A DNA stretch of 64,000 nucleotides from Lentzea albidocapillata subsp. violacea (lineage in GTDB: Bacteria > Actinomycetota > Actinomycetes > Mycobacteriales > Pseudonocardiaceae), in NCBI RefSeq assembly GCF_900100275.1, contig NZ_FNET01000006.1, positions 343,508 through 407,507 on the forward strand, in the 5' to 3' direction. The translations under genes were made by a program, and so were the position numbers. The number at the start of each line of letters is the position of its first letter. The first letter of the stretch is position 1. Below, in pieces: positions 42,426 through 50,726 of the stretch. The notes under the pieces were generated by a model that was not told where the DNA came from, searched no databases, and was given only the letters and a program-made list of their open reading frames with translations.

Positions 42426-43067
42426 GTGAACTCCTTCAACACCACTGACGCGGGGCGGGTCACCTCCACCGGAGAGACCCGCTCTCCTTCTGCCCGCCGG
42501 CCCGAGATGATCACCTGGCAGGGCATCCACGAGCCGCGCCTCGAGCAGGTCCGCCTGCTCCTGTCGAGCGACCAGCGCCTCCGCGCGTCGGGCCGTCTCG
42601 TCGCCGCCGGCCCCAACGAGCAGTTCAACGCCTCCTTCGAGGTGTCCGTGGGCGAGAGCGGCCAGGTGAACCGGCTGCTGCTGCGCACGGCGACAGTGCT
42701 GGAAGAGCGCCAGTGCTCGCTTTCCCGCACCGAGGACGGCGCCTGGCTGGTCGACCACGGCCAGGGCAGCAAACGCGAGACGTTCAACGACGCGCTGGAC
42801 GTCGACGTCCAGTTCGCCGTGCTGTTCAACGCCATCCCGATCCGGCGTCTGGGGTTGCACCGCGAACCGGGCGAGCACGCGCTGCCCGTCGTGCGGGTGT
42901 CGCTGCCGGACCTGTCGGTGAAGGCCGTCACCCAGACCTACCGGACCGTGTCCGTGGGCGACGAGGTCTCGGTGGTGCGGTTCAAGAGCGGCGGGTTCGA
43001 GCAGAACATCAAGGTCGACCCCAACGGCCTGGTCGTCGAGTACCCGCTGATCTCGAAGCGGATTTAG
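42426..43067 (+). CDS. Putative glycolipid-binding domain protein (DUF1089-like)
   Basis: 213 residues with a GTG start abutting the upstream stop, so translation is coupled. A second start at 42507 (MITWQGIHEPRLEQVRLLLS) begins the recognisable domain. Beta-rich: ASGRLVAAGPNEQFNASFEV, RTEDGAWLVDHGQGSK and LPDLSVKAVTQTYRTVS suit the DUF1089 glycolipid-binding-like barrel. Ligand and role unknown. Confidence 0.72.
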   Translation: MNSFNTTDAGRVTSTGETRSPSARRPEMITWQGIHEPRLEQVRLLLSSDQRLRASGRLVAAGPNEQFNASFEVSVGESGQVNRLLLRTATVLEERQCSLSRTEDGAWLVDHGQGSKRETFNDALDVDVQFAVLFNAIPIRRLGLHREPGEHALPVVRVSLPDLSVKAVTQTYRTVSVGDEVSVVRFKSGGFEQNIKVDPNGLVVEYPLISKRI

Positions 43068-43149
43068 AACCGCTCCAAGAAGTACTTCCTTCGTGGCGAG
43101 TCGCATCCAAACGATGGAAGGCGGCGGTTCGACCTTCTAGCTTCCGACC

Positions 43150-43980
43150 ATGCCGAAACGATTTTCGAGCGTGGTCGGTCGCTCGTTCGGTGATGCCATT
43201 CGTGACGTCATCCAGGCCACCGGTATGTCCCAGCGCAGGATCGCCGAGCTGCTCGACTTCGAGCAGGCCAAGGTCTCCGACCTGGTCAACGGCAAGGGCG
43301 GCGTCACGGAGGTCGAGCTCGCGATGCTCCTCGGCCTCTGCCAGACACCGCCTGACGAAGCCCGCCGCTTGCTCGCGCTCTACCGGGAGAGCCGAGAGAA
43401 GGGCTACCTGGAGTTCAACGAAGACGGCGTGCCGAACCAGTTGCACACGTTGATCGAACAGGAACGCTTGGCCAACAAGATCTTCGTGTGGGCGATGGAT
43501 CTCATCCCCGGCCTGCTCCAGCTGCCGCAGTACTCGGCCGAGGTTGTGAGCGCGGTTCCGAAGATCAAGGCCGAGCAGGTGGCCGAGATCGTTGCAGTCA
43601 AGGTGGGGCGGAAAGCGATCTTCCACCCAAGCCGTGAGTTCATCTTCTGCATCCACGAGCAGGCCTTGCGGCTGCAGGTCGGTGGTGTCGAGTTGATGGT
43701 CGCGCAGCTGAACGAGCTGCTCCACCTGTCGATCCGGCCATACATCAGCGTGAGGATCGTGCCGCTCTCGATCGGCGTGCACGCCGGACTCGCGGGCTCG
43801 TTCACCAGGCTGGCCTACGAGAAGTTCGAGCCGGTGGTCTACCTGGAAAGCCACAACTCCCACCTGTTCCTGGAGGACAAGGGCTCGATCACCACCTACG
43901 ACGAAGTGGTGAAGGCACTCGTCGCCCAGGCCTTGGATGAGGAACAATCAAGGGAGTTGATCAGCAGCTTGCTGACGTGA
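43150..43980 (+). CDS. Helix-turn-helix regulator with DUF5753 domain (Scr1-type)
   Basis: 276 residues. An XRE helix-turn-helix lies at residues ~15-60 (MSQRRIAELLDFEQAKVSDL). A DUF5753 sensor-like domain follows (AMDLIPGLLQLPQYSAEVVS; LRLQVGGVELMVAQLNELL; YLESHNSHLFLEDKGSI). In Streptomyces and relatives such proteins are encoded directly before a DUF397 gene, as here. They act as transcriptional regulators of development or antibiotic production, and have been likened to toxin-antitoxin antitoxins. Confidence 0.92.
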   Translation: MPKRFSSVVGRSFGDAIRDVIQATGMSQRRIAELLDFEQAKVSDLVNGKGGVTEVELAMLLGLCQTPPDEARRLLALYRESREKGYLEFNEDGVPNQLHTLIEQERLANKIFVWAMDLIPGLLQLPQYSAEVVSAVPKIKAEQVAEIVAVKVGRKAIFHPSREFIFCIHEQALRLQVGGVELMVAQLNELLHLSIRPYISVRIVPLSIGVHAGLAGSFTRLAYEKFEPVVYLESHNSHLFLEDKGSITTYDEVVKALVAQALDEEQSRELISSLLT

Positions 43981-43992
43981 GGGGACTGGCAC

Positions 43993-44154
43993 ATGGCGGT
44001 CTGGCGGAAGAGCAGCTACAGCGGCACATCGAGCGACTGTGTCGAGGTTGGTCGTGGCGTCGGCATCCGCGACAGCAAGGCGCCGACCACGCACCTGCCC
44101 GTGTCGGACAAGGCGTGGTCGGCGTTCCTGACCGAGGTGAAGTCCGCTCGCTAG
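43993..44154 (+). CDS. DUF397 small protein
   Basis: 53 residues, 12 bp after the HTH-DUF5753 gene. The whole family consensus is present: AVWRKSSYSGTSSDCVEV, GVGIRDSKAP and the closing AWSAFLTEVKS. DUF397 proteins are the small partner of the Scr1-type regulators and probably bind them. GAGGGGA lies about eight bases upstream. The stop codon shares the palindromic CTAG with that of the convergent peptidase gene. Confidence 0.92.
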   Translation: MAVWRKSSYSGTSSDCVEVGRGVGIRDSKAPTTHLPVSDKAWSAFLTEVKSAR

Positions 44155-46265
44155 AGCATCTCTCCCAGCACCTCGGGGTCGATCACGATCGGCGCCGGCC
44201 GGTAGGCGGGCGGCTCGACCCCCATCAACGCCCGCACCAGGAAGTCCCAGGACCGCGTCCGCACGTAGGCGAGCCGGTCGAGGAGCAGGTGCTCGGCCCC
44301 CGGCACGATCAGCAGCTCGAAGTCCTTGCCGGCGGCGATCAGCGCGTCGGCCAGCCGCAGTGACTGGTCCGGGTGCACCGTGTCGTCCAGTTCGCCGTGG
44401 ATGAGCAGCAGCTTTCCTTCGAGCCTGGCCGCGATCCCGACGTTCGACGCCCGCGTCCAGGCCTCGGGGTTGTCCGGGCCGTCGACGGTCTCCGCCCATC
44501 CCTGCATGAAGCACGTGGCGTCGTGCGAGCCGGACAACGAGACACCGGCCTTGAAGGTCTCCGGGAAGTCCAGCATCGCTCGTGCCGCGGCGAATCCTCC
44601 GCCGGAGTGGCCCATCACGCCCACCCGGGAGAGGTCCATCCACGGCCGTGACTCCGCCAGTTGGTGCAGTGCCGCGACGTGGTCCTCCAAACTGCCCGCG
44701 TCGGCCAACCGGCCGTACGAGGCGTCGAGGAAGGCCTTCGAACGGCCCGGTGTGCCGCGTCCGTCGAGTGCGACCACCACGAAACCGACCGCTGCCAAAG
44801 GTTCCCCGTCCAACCCCATGCCGCCGGGGTCGAAGCACGGCTCGACCCTCGTGGCCTGCGGGCCGGGATAAACGCTGTCCACCACGGCATAGGTCTGCGC
44901 CGGGTCGAAGTCGCGTGGCTTGTAGAGCACGCCGTAGATGTCCGTGGTGCCGTCGGCCGCCTTGACGCGGAAGCGCTCCGGTGCGGTCCAGCCCGTGGCG
45001 ATCATCCGGCTGATGTCTGCCTCCTCCAACGAGACCAGCACTTCACCCGTCCAGGAACGCACGGTCGTCACCGGCGGCGTGTCCACAGTGGACGCCGAGT
45101 CGACGAAGTACTCGCCGTGCGGAGCGACCGTGACGACGTGGTCCAGCGAGTCGTCCGTGACGACCGTGAAGCCGGTGCCGTCCAGTCCGATCCGGCACAC
45201 CGTGCGCCGGTACGGGTCGTCCGCGACCAGCCCGCTGGCCGTGAACGAGACGAGCCGGTTCGTCTCGTCGACGTGCAGGATCTCGCGGACCAGCCACTGG
45301 CCGGTGGTGACCTGGCCGAGCAGCTCGCCGGTGTGCAGGTCGTAGCGGTAGAGGTGGCCCCAGCCGTCGCGCTGCGAGAACCACAGCACCTCGTCGGCCA
45401 GCACCCGGACGAGCGGCATGCCATAGATCAGCTGGTTGGGGCCGACGCGGGTGGTGCCCGTCTCGCTGAGCACGACGGTGACCTCGCCCGTCGAGGCGTC
45501 CATCCGGTTCAGGGTCAGGGTGCGCTGGTCGCGGGGGCGGGTGAGGAAGTAGACGGTCGCGCTGTCCTCGGACCACCACGCCCAGCCGGCCGCGATCGGC
45601 GAGACCTCCGGCATGAGCAGTGGGTCGCACTGGGCGTGGACCGTCGTGCCCGCGGCGATGTCGAAGACGACGAGCTCGGCGAACGGCAGGTCGGCGTCGC
45701 CGGGGTAGGCGTAGCGCTGGGTGTGCGTCACCGGGGCGCCGCCGTCGGCCGGGCGCGACTCGACGAGGTGGGTCTGGCGGACTTTGCGCTGGTCGGTGCG
45801 GTGGGCGAGCACCTTCGCCGAGTCGGGCGACCAGGCCAGGGCCGGGGGCATGTGCGGCAGGCCGAACTTGCGCATCAGCATGCGGTAGCTCAGGACGTCC
45901 GGGCCGTAGCCGTACCCGTAGTCCTGTTCGCCGTCGGTCGTGAGCGCCCACTCGCGTTCACCGGAGCGGGCCCACAGGTCCTGGCCGCGCCGCGAGACCG
46001 CGACCTTGCCGTCGGGGGAGGAGCCCTCCAGGGGGTTGCCCGGCGCCGCGACGAACGGCATCGGGTCGAAGCCGGGGGTGCGGGTGCCCGCGGCCGGGTC
46101 GACGACGATGAACTGCCGGTCGTCGCCGTCGCGGACCTGGTACCAGAAGCGCCGGCCGTCTTCGATCCATTGTGGACGGACCTTGTCACCGACGACGAGT
46201 TCGCCGGGGCGGGCGATGCGGCGGAGGAGTTGTTCTGCGGCTTGGTAGTTGGCGGCGGTGCTCAT
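44151..46265 (-). CDS. S9 family prolyl oligopeptidase/dipeptidyl peptidase IV-like
   Basis: 704 residues. The N-terminal ~440 residues form a beta-propeller (repeated strands such as PALAWSPDSAKVLAHR and GWAWWSEDSATVYFLTR). The C-terminal alpha/beta-hydrolase has the catalytic serine in GVMGHSGGGFAAARAM, aspartate in HGELDDTVHPDQS and histidine in PGAEHLLLDRL. There is no signal peptide, so it is cytoplasmic, probably cleaving dipeptides or other short peptides. GGGGAG precedes the ATG at close to ideal spacing. Confidence 0.93.
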   Translation of the reverse strand: MSTAANYQAAEQLLRRIARPGELVVGDKVRPQWIEDGRRFWYQVRDGDDRQFIVVDPAAGTRTPGFDPMPFVAAPGNPLEGSSPDGKVAVSRRGQDLWARSGEREWALTTDGEQDYGYGYGPDVLSYRMLMRKFGLPHMPPALAWSPDSAKVLAHRTDQRKVRQTHLVESRPADGGAPVTHTQRYAYPGDADLPFAELVVFDIAAGTTVHAQCDPLLMPEVSPIAAGWAWWSEDSATVYFLTRPRDQRTLTLNRMDASTGEVTVVLSETGTTRVGPNQLIYGMPLVRVLADEVLWFSQRDGWGHLYRYDLHTGELLGQVTTGQWLVREILHVDETNRLVSFTASGLVADDPYRRTVCRIGLDGTGFTVVTDDSLDHVVTVAPHGEYFVDSASTVDTPPVTTVRSWTGEVLVSLEEADISRMIATGWTAPERFRVKAADGTTDIYGVLYKPRDFDPAQTYAVVDSVYPGPQATRVEPCFDPGGMGLDGEPLAAVGFVVVALDGRGTPGRSKAFLDASYGRLADAGSLEDHVAALHQLAESRPWMDLSRVGVMGHSGGGFAAARAMLDFPETFKAGVSLSGSHDATCFMQGWAETVDGPDNPEAWTRASNVGIAARLEGKLLLIHGELDDTVHPDQSLRLADALIAAGKDFELLIVPGAEHLLLDRLAYVRTRSWDFLVRALMGVEPPAYRPAPIVIDPEVLGEML

Positions 46266-46292
46266 GTTTTTCTCCCCAGAAGTGGTGTGTGG

Positions 46293-46892
46293 TCAGAGGC
46301 TGCGGGCGGTGATGTCGCCGTACGACGTGGTGGCGCGGATCGTGATGCCGGCCGTGCCGTCGTTGCGCAGCGAGTTGGTGATGCGGCCGTAGGAGGTGCC
46401 GGCGTCCAGGGAGGCCGAGAGTCCGGAAGCGACGGTGATGTTGCCCTTCTGGGTGCTGATCTCGGCGGAACCGTTGAGGCGGCCCACCGTGACGTCACCG
46501 GCCTGCGTCTGCACGTGGACGTTCGAGGCTTCGTCGATCTTGATGTCGCTCTGCGCGGCCTCGAAGGCGATGTCGCCGAGCCGGCCGACGCCGCGGAACT
46601 CGGCGCTGGCGGCCTTCGCCTCGACGCGGGAGCCGGCGGGCAACTGGACGGTGATCTCGACGGCGCCGGACGAACCGAGGATCTTGCTGCCGGCCTCGGC
46701 CCGGATGCGCAGGACGCCGTCGGCGAAGTCGACCGCGATCTTCTCGGCGGCCTTCACGTCGCGGCTCTGCGAGGCGTCGGCCGGCAGGACCTCGACGGCG
46801 GTGTCGGAGCGGTCGGCGGCGATGAACCGGACGCGGCCCGCGGGGATGTCGAGGAGGGCGGCGATGGGGGCGGGGGTGGCGAAGGTCTGCAT
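46293..46892 (-). CDS. DUF4097 (putative adhesin-type beta-repeat) protein
   Basis: 199 residues forming a continuous beta-strand ladder: EITVQLPAGSRVEAKAASAE, VHVQTQAGDVTVGRLNG, GNITVASGLSASLDAGTSYG and TTSYGDITARSL. The protein has no signal peptide and no enzyme motif. DUF4097 proteins of actinomycetes are often encoded next to a GbsR-type regulator, as here, and are thought to be regulated by it. GGAG precedes the ATG by eight bases. Confidence 0.85.
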   Translation of the reverse strand: MQTFATPAPIAALLDIPAGRVRFIAADRSDTAVEVLPADASQSRDVKAAEKIAVDFADGVLRIRAEAGSKILGSSGAVEITVQLPAGSRVEAKAASAEFRGVGRLGDIAFEAAQSDIKIDEASNVHVQTQAGDVTVGRLNGSAEISTQKGNITVASGLSASLDAGTSYGRITNSLRNDGTAGITIRATTSYGDITARSL

Positions 46893-46934
46893 CTCTGGCT
46901 CCTGTGGCTCGTTGTTTCTGATGAGCGAAAAGCT

Positions 46935-47048
46935 ACGTTGCGTTTCCAGATCTCGCCAACAACTTCGTTGCGACGAGAACGCATAACTGCAGCTAAAAGC
47001 CACAAGATCGTTGCAACGGGTTGTAGATCTAATGCAACGAGCGTTGCA
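46935..47048. promoter_or_regulatory. Cluster of TTGCAACG/CGTTGCAA operators between divergent genes
   Basis: Within 115 bases there are: CGTTGCAACG, a perfect 10-bp palindrome at 47009-47018; TGCAACG-AG-CGTTGCA, a 7-bp inverted repeat at 47033-47048; and two half-site variants, CGTTGCGACG at 46966-46975 and ACGTTGCG near 46935. The set lies between the DUF4097 gene and the GbsR-like regulator gene, so it is the natural binding array for that regulator. Confidence 0.75.
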
Positions 47049-47079
47049 ATGAAGTGTCGGTGAACGCTATGATCGGCGC

Positions 47080-47790
47080 ATGCCAGGAGGTCGACTCACC
47101 CAGCAGGAACGTCGCCAGATCGCCCTCGGCCTGGCCGACGGCCTCGCCTACGCGGAGATCGCGAGGAGCCTCGACCGGCCGACCTCGACGATCACGCGCG
47201 AGGTGATGCGCAACGGAGGCCCGGCCGGCTACAAGGCCGACATCGCCCACCTCGCCACCGAACGCCGGGCGCAGCGCCGCAAGCAGTCTGCCCCCCGGCG
47301 GCAGGTGGTAGACCGCGCCGACGGACGCGACCCGGAGGCCGTGCGGGAGTTCGAGGAGGTGTTCTCGGGCATCTTCATGGGCCAGGGCCTGCCGAAGATG
47401 ACGGCGAGGGCGCTCGCGAGCCTCTACGCTACCGACTCCGGCAGCCTGACCGCGTCAGAACTGGTGGGGCACCTAGGGGTCAGTCCGGCGTCGGTCTCGA
47501 AGGCCATGTCCTACCTGGAGAGTCAGGGCCTGATCGGGCGCGTGCGCGACGAACGCCGCCGCGAGCGTTACGTCGTCGACGACGGCGACATCTGGTACCA
47601 GTCGATGATCGCGAGCGCGGCCGGCACGACCACGCTGGCCGAGGCCGCGCGCCAGGGCGTCAGCAGCCTCGGCCCCGGCACGCCCGCGGCCGTCCGGCTG
47701 GAGAACATCGCACGGTTCCTGGACTTCGTCAGTGAGAGCATCGTCCGCGCGGCCGAACAGGCGCGTGACATCCTGCACTCGAAGGACTAG
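47080..47790 (+). CDS. GbsR/MarR family regulator with an extra IS30-like N-terminal HTH
   Basis: 236 residues in two DNA-binding parts. Residues ~1-60 resemble the helix-turn-helix of IS30-type transposases (LTQQERRQIALGLADGLAYA, then IARSLDRPTSTITREVMRNG). Residues ~85-190 are a GbsR-type winged HTH (SELVGHLGVSPASVSKAMSY; GRVRDERRRERYVV), followed by a helical dimerisation end. It is probably an autoregulator that also controls the divergent DUF4097 gene through the TTGCAACG operators. Effector unknown. Its stop codon shares CTAG with the convergent thiolase gene. Confidence 0.88.
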   Translation: MPGGRLTQQERRQIALGLADGLAYAEIARSLDRPTSTITREVMRNGGPAGYKADIAHLATERRAQRRKQSAPRRQVVDRADGRDPEAVREFEEVFSGIFMGQGLPKMTARALASLYATDSGSLTASELVGHLGVSPASVSKAMSYLESQGLIGRVRDERRRERYVVDDGDIWYQSMIASAAGTTTLAEAARQGVSSLGPGTPAAVRLENIARFLDFVSESIVRAAEQARDILHSKD

Positions 47791-48971
47791 ACGCGGACCG
47801 CGACCGCCACGCCCTGGCCGACACCGACGCACGCCGCCGCGATGCCGACGCCGCCACCACGAGCCCGCAGGTGGCGGCACAGGTCGATGATCACGCGCGG
47901 CATCGAGGCGCCGAGCGGGTGCCCGTAGGCGATCGCGCCGCCGTGGACGTTGACCTTCTCCTTGTCGATCTCGGGAAGGTGGTGCACCACCGACAACGCC
48001 ATCGCCGCGAAGGCCTCGTTGATCTCCCACAGGTCGACCTGACCGGCCTCGATGTGCAGGCGCTTCAACAGTTTCCGGATCGCCGAGACGGGCGCGATCG
48101 TGAACCGGTGCGGCTCCTCGCCGGTCGCCGCCGACCCGAGCACCTCACCCAGCGGCTCGACACCCAGTTCGGACGCGATCGCTTCCGTACCAAGCAAAGC
48201 AGCGAGTGCGCCGTCGTTCAACGGCGACGCGTTGCCCGCCGTCACCGACCCGGTCTCCGAGAACGCGGGCTTCAGCTTCGCGAGCTTCTCGAGGCTGGTG
48301 TCCGCGCGGACGTTCTCGTCGCGCCGGATCGCCGTCCCGTCCGGCAGCTGCACGGGGAACGCGAACCCCTCGTGCACGCCCGCGTCCCAGGCGGCGGCGG
48401 CACGACGGTGCGAGCGGAGGGCGAAGCTGTCCATCTGGTCGCGCGTGATGCCGAGTTCGTGAGCCACGTTCTCGGCGGCCAGCCCCAGCGGCACGGTGTA
48501 GTGCTTGGGCATGCGCGGGTTCACGAGCCGCCAGCCCAGCGCCGTCGACACGGTCTCCAGCCGGTCCGGGAAGGCCTTGTCCGGACGTGCCGTCACGAAC
48601 GGCGCCCGCGACATCCCCTCGACCCCGCCGGCGACGATCAGGTCGGCGTCCCCGGTGATCAGCGCCCGAGCGCCCTGGATGATCGACTCACCGCCCGAGG
48701 CGCACAGCCGGTTCAGCGTCGCGCCCGGCACGGAGACCGGCAGTCCCGCCAGCAACGAGGCCATCCGGGCGACGTTGCGGTTGTCCTCGCCGGCGCCGTT
48801 CGCGTCACCCAGCAGCACGTCGTCGATGCGCGCCAGGTCGAGCGACGGGTAGCGGCGCAGCAGGTCGACGATGGGCAGCGCCGCGAGGTCGTCCACCCGG
48901 ATGCCGGAGAGACCTCCCCGGTACCTGCCGAACGGCGTGCGGGCGGCGTCGATGATCAGTGCGCGTGCCAT
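47787..48971 (-). CDS. Acetyl-CoA acetyltransferase/3-oxoacyl-CoA thiolase
   Basis: 394 residues. The acyl-binding cysteine lies in LNRLCASGGESI, the conserved His in HGGAIAYGHPLGAS and the second catalytic cysteine in IAAACVGVGQGVAV (where GGGQG is usual, a small deviation). It condenses or cleaves acetoacetyl-CoA or 3-ketoacyl-CoA. The start at 48971 is chosen for GGGGG upstream. It is 18 bp after the second FN3-like gene, probably the last gene of the tyrA operon. With the acetoacetyl-CoA synthetase it could form a ketone-body route. Confidence 0.9.
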   Translation of the reverse strand: MARALIIDAARTPFGRYRGGLSGIRVDDLAALPIVDLLRRYPSLDLARIDDVLLGDANGAGEDNRNVARMASLLAGLPVSVPGATLNRLCASGGESIIQGARALITGDADLIVAGGVEGMSRAPFVTARPDKAFPDRLETVSTALGWRLVNPRMPKHYTVPLGLAAENVAHELGITRDQMDSFALRSHRRAAAAWDAGVHEGFAFPVQLPDGTAIRRDENVRADTSLEKLAKLKPAFSETGSVTAGNASPLNDGALAALLGTEAIASELGVEPLGEVLGSAATGEEPHRFTIAPVSAIRKLLKRLHIEAGQVDLWEINEAFAAMALSVVHHLPEIDKEKVNVHGGAIAYGHPLGASMPRVIIDLCRHLRARGGGVGIAAACVGVGQGVAVAVRV

Positions 48972-48989
48972 GCCCCCATCTTGCGCCAC

Positions 48990-50708
48990 TCACGGCTTGA
49001 GCAAAAAAGGAACGTAACCCGTTTCGGGGTGCACCTCTGAATCGGTGCTGAAGGCCTTCACCTCGATGGCGTGCGCTCCGGCGGGCAGCCCGCCCGTGTT
49101 GAGTGAAATCCGCCACCGGCCCGCTGCGGCAGGTCCGTCCGCCGTGGTCGGGATGGTCACGACGTGGTTGCCGTCGAGCCTGATCTCGAACCCGGCGAGC
49201 CCCGCCACGGACGCGTCGAGGGCGTTGACGCGCACCTCCAGGACCACGCGGCCGCGACTGAAGGCGGCTCCGTTCTCGATGGGCTGGCCACTGGCGTCCA
49301 GGATCTCGGGGACCGGGTCGGCGAGCGTCGGTTTCGCGTCCACCAGCGGTGCCTCGGACTCGCGCCGGGCACTGCTCCCGGGGCCGGTCAGCTCGACGTC
49401 GGTGTGGGTGATCTGGACTCGTTCCTCGGTGACGAGCTGGACGTTCAGGTTGTCCGTGAAGGCCTGCGCCGGCAGGTCGGCGACGGCCGGGTACTCCGCG
49501 CCCGGCTTCCACGGCGAGCCCTCGACGGCAGGCCTGAGCGGCACCTGGATGCCGTTGACCTTGACCGCGGTGATGGGCTCGCTCTCGCGTGACGGGATGA
49601 TCGCGATGCGCAGCTGACCTGCGGTGACGTCCGCGAGGGGGCTGGTGCTGGTGCTGACCGGACCGTCCACGCGCACGTGCGGCGTCGGGCCGGTGAGCGG
49701 GACGTCGGCCTTGGCGGTGCGGTAGCCGATCAGGTCGACGCCGGCGCGGATCCGGTCGCCCGCCAGCGCCGCGACACCGATCAGAGCTGTGGCCTCGCGC
49801 CACTGCGGCACGAACGGCGAGGTGGCGAGGACGTCGCCGTCGCGCACGACCTGGACACCGGCGGGCGTCAGCACGAGCTCCCAGCGCACCGTCAGGCCCG
49901 GCACCGCGGCCGGGACGGGCTTGACCGTCGTGCCGTCCGGGACGAGCTCGACGATCGAGTTGCCGGAGTTGTCCGTGGAGACCGTGGCGCGCACGGTGTT
50001 CGGCGGCACCGGTTCGCCCTGCACGCTGACCGGGCCCGGTACGAGGTCGAGCAGCAGCTTGCCGCCGGTGCTCGGGGCGTCGGTCTCGATCACGAGACGG
50101 CTCTCGTCGTCGTTGCGGACGAACGGCGTGCGCGACCTCAGCGTCACCGCGCGGGTGCCGCAACTGCTGCTGATCACGAGCCGGTCGTCGTCGTCCCCGT
50201 CACCCGAGGTGGCGCGGGCGCAGTCGGTGCGCTTGGAGAGCCTCCACCGTTGCGGGTCGGGTCCGGTCCGGCTGTCGAAGCGGTCGACGAACGTGTACGG
50301 GGCGTTGTCGGCGCGTGGGGTCGCCCTGGTCGTGACGGGCTGAGAGCGCTGGCCGAACGCGTCGACCGCGCGGATGTCGATCTGCTGCTCGCGCTCGTTC
50401 TCCAGGCCGTTGAGCTGGGTGCCGGGCCGGGTGACGAGTTTGACCTGCTCGCCCCACCGCACCTCGTACGCGGGCGCGTCGCCGGTCCAGTTGAGCTGGA
50501 TCTTGTGGTGACCGGCCCGTGCGACGACGCCGGCCGGGGTGGCCGGGCGGTTCTGCGGGCCCGGCACCAGGAACTTCTCCGCCGCGTACGCCTTGAGCCT
50601 CGTCGGCGGCGGAGGAGCCGTGGGCAGGTCGCCCCCGCCGGTGTCGCGCAGCACGATCACGCCCGCCACCAGCGCGAGTCCCGCGACGACGAGGACGACC
50701 CGCTTCAT
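48990..50708 (-). CDS. Membrane-anchored FN3-like/LamG-like protein, paralog 2
   Basis: 572 residues starting MKRVVLVVAGLALVAGVIVL, an N-terminal membrane anchor. An FN3-like domain follows at about residues 55-130 (HHKIQLNWTGDAPAYEVRWG; EREQQIDIRAVDAFGQRS). The middle region (about 140-330) has jelly-roll-like strands (TFVDRFDSRTGPDPQRWRLS; SSCGTRAVTLRSRTPFV), and the C-terminal ~200 residues are beta-rich (FEIRLDGNHVVTIP; LPAGAHAIEVKAFSTDS). The protein is extracytoplasmic with no enzyme motif, perhaps glycan-binding. It is paralogous to the upstream gene by domain order. I do not recognise the family. Confidence 0.7.
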   Translation of the reverse strand: MKRVVLVVAGLALVAGVIVLRDTGGGDLPTAPPPPTRLKAYAAEKFLVPGPQNRPATPAGVVARAGHHKIQLNWTGDAPAYEVRWGEQVKLVTRPGTQLNGLENEREQQIDIRAVDAFGQRSQPVTTRATPRADNAPYTFVDRFDSRTGPDPQRWRLSKRTDCARATSGDGDDDDRLVISSSCGTRAVTLRSRTPFVRNDDESRLVIETDAPSTGGKLLLDLVPGPVSVQGEPVPPNTVRATVSTDNSGNSIVELVPDGTTVKPVPAAVPGLTVRWELVLTPAGVQVVRDGDVLATSPFVPQWREATALIGVAALAGDRIRAGVDLIGYRTAKADVPLTGPTPHVRVDGPVSTSTSPLADVTAGQLRIAIIPSRESEPITAVKVNGIQVPLRPAVEGSPWKPGAEYPAVADLPAQAFTDNLNVQLVTEERVQITHTDVELTGPGSSARRESEAPLVDAKPTLADPVPEILDASGQPIENGAAFSRGRVVLEVRVNALDASVAGLAGFEIRLDGNHVVTIPTTADGPAAAGRWRISLNTGGLPAGAHAIEVKAFSTDSEVHPETGYVPFLLKP

Positions 50709-50726
50709 AGCGGTCACGCTAAGGCT

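Noticed and set aside
47080..47260. IS30 transposase, because of the N-terminal helix-turn-helix.
   Set aside because: No DDE catalytic domain follows; the rest is a GbsR-type winged helix, and no inverted-repeat ends flank it.
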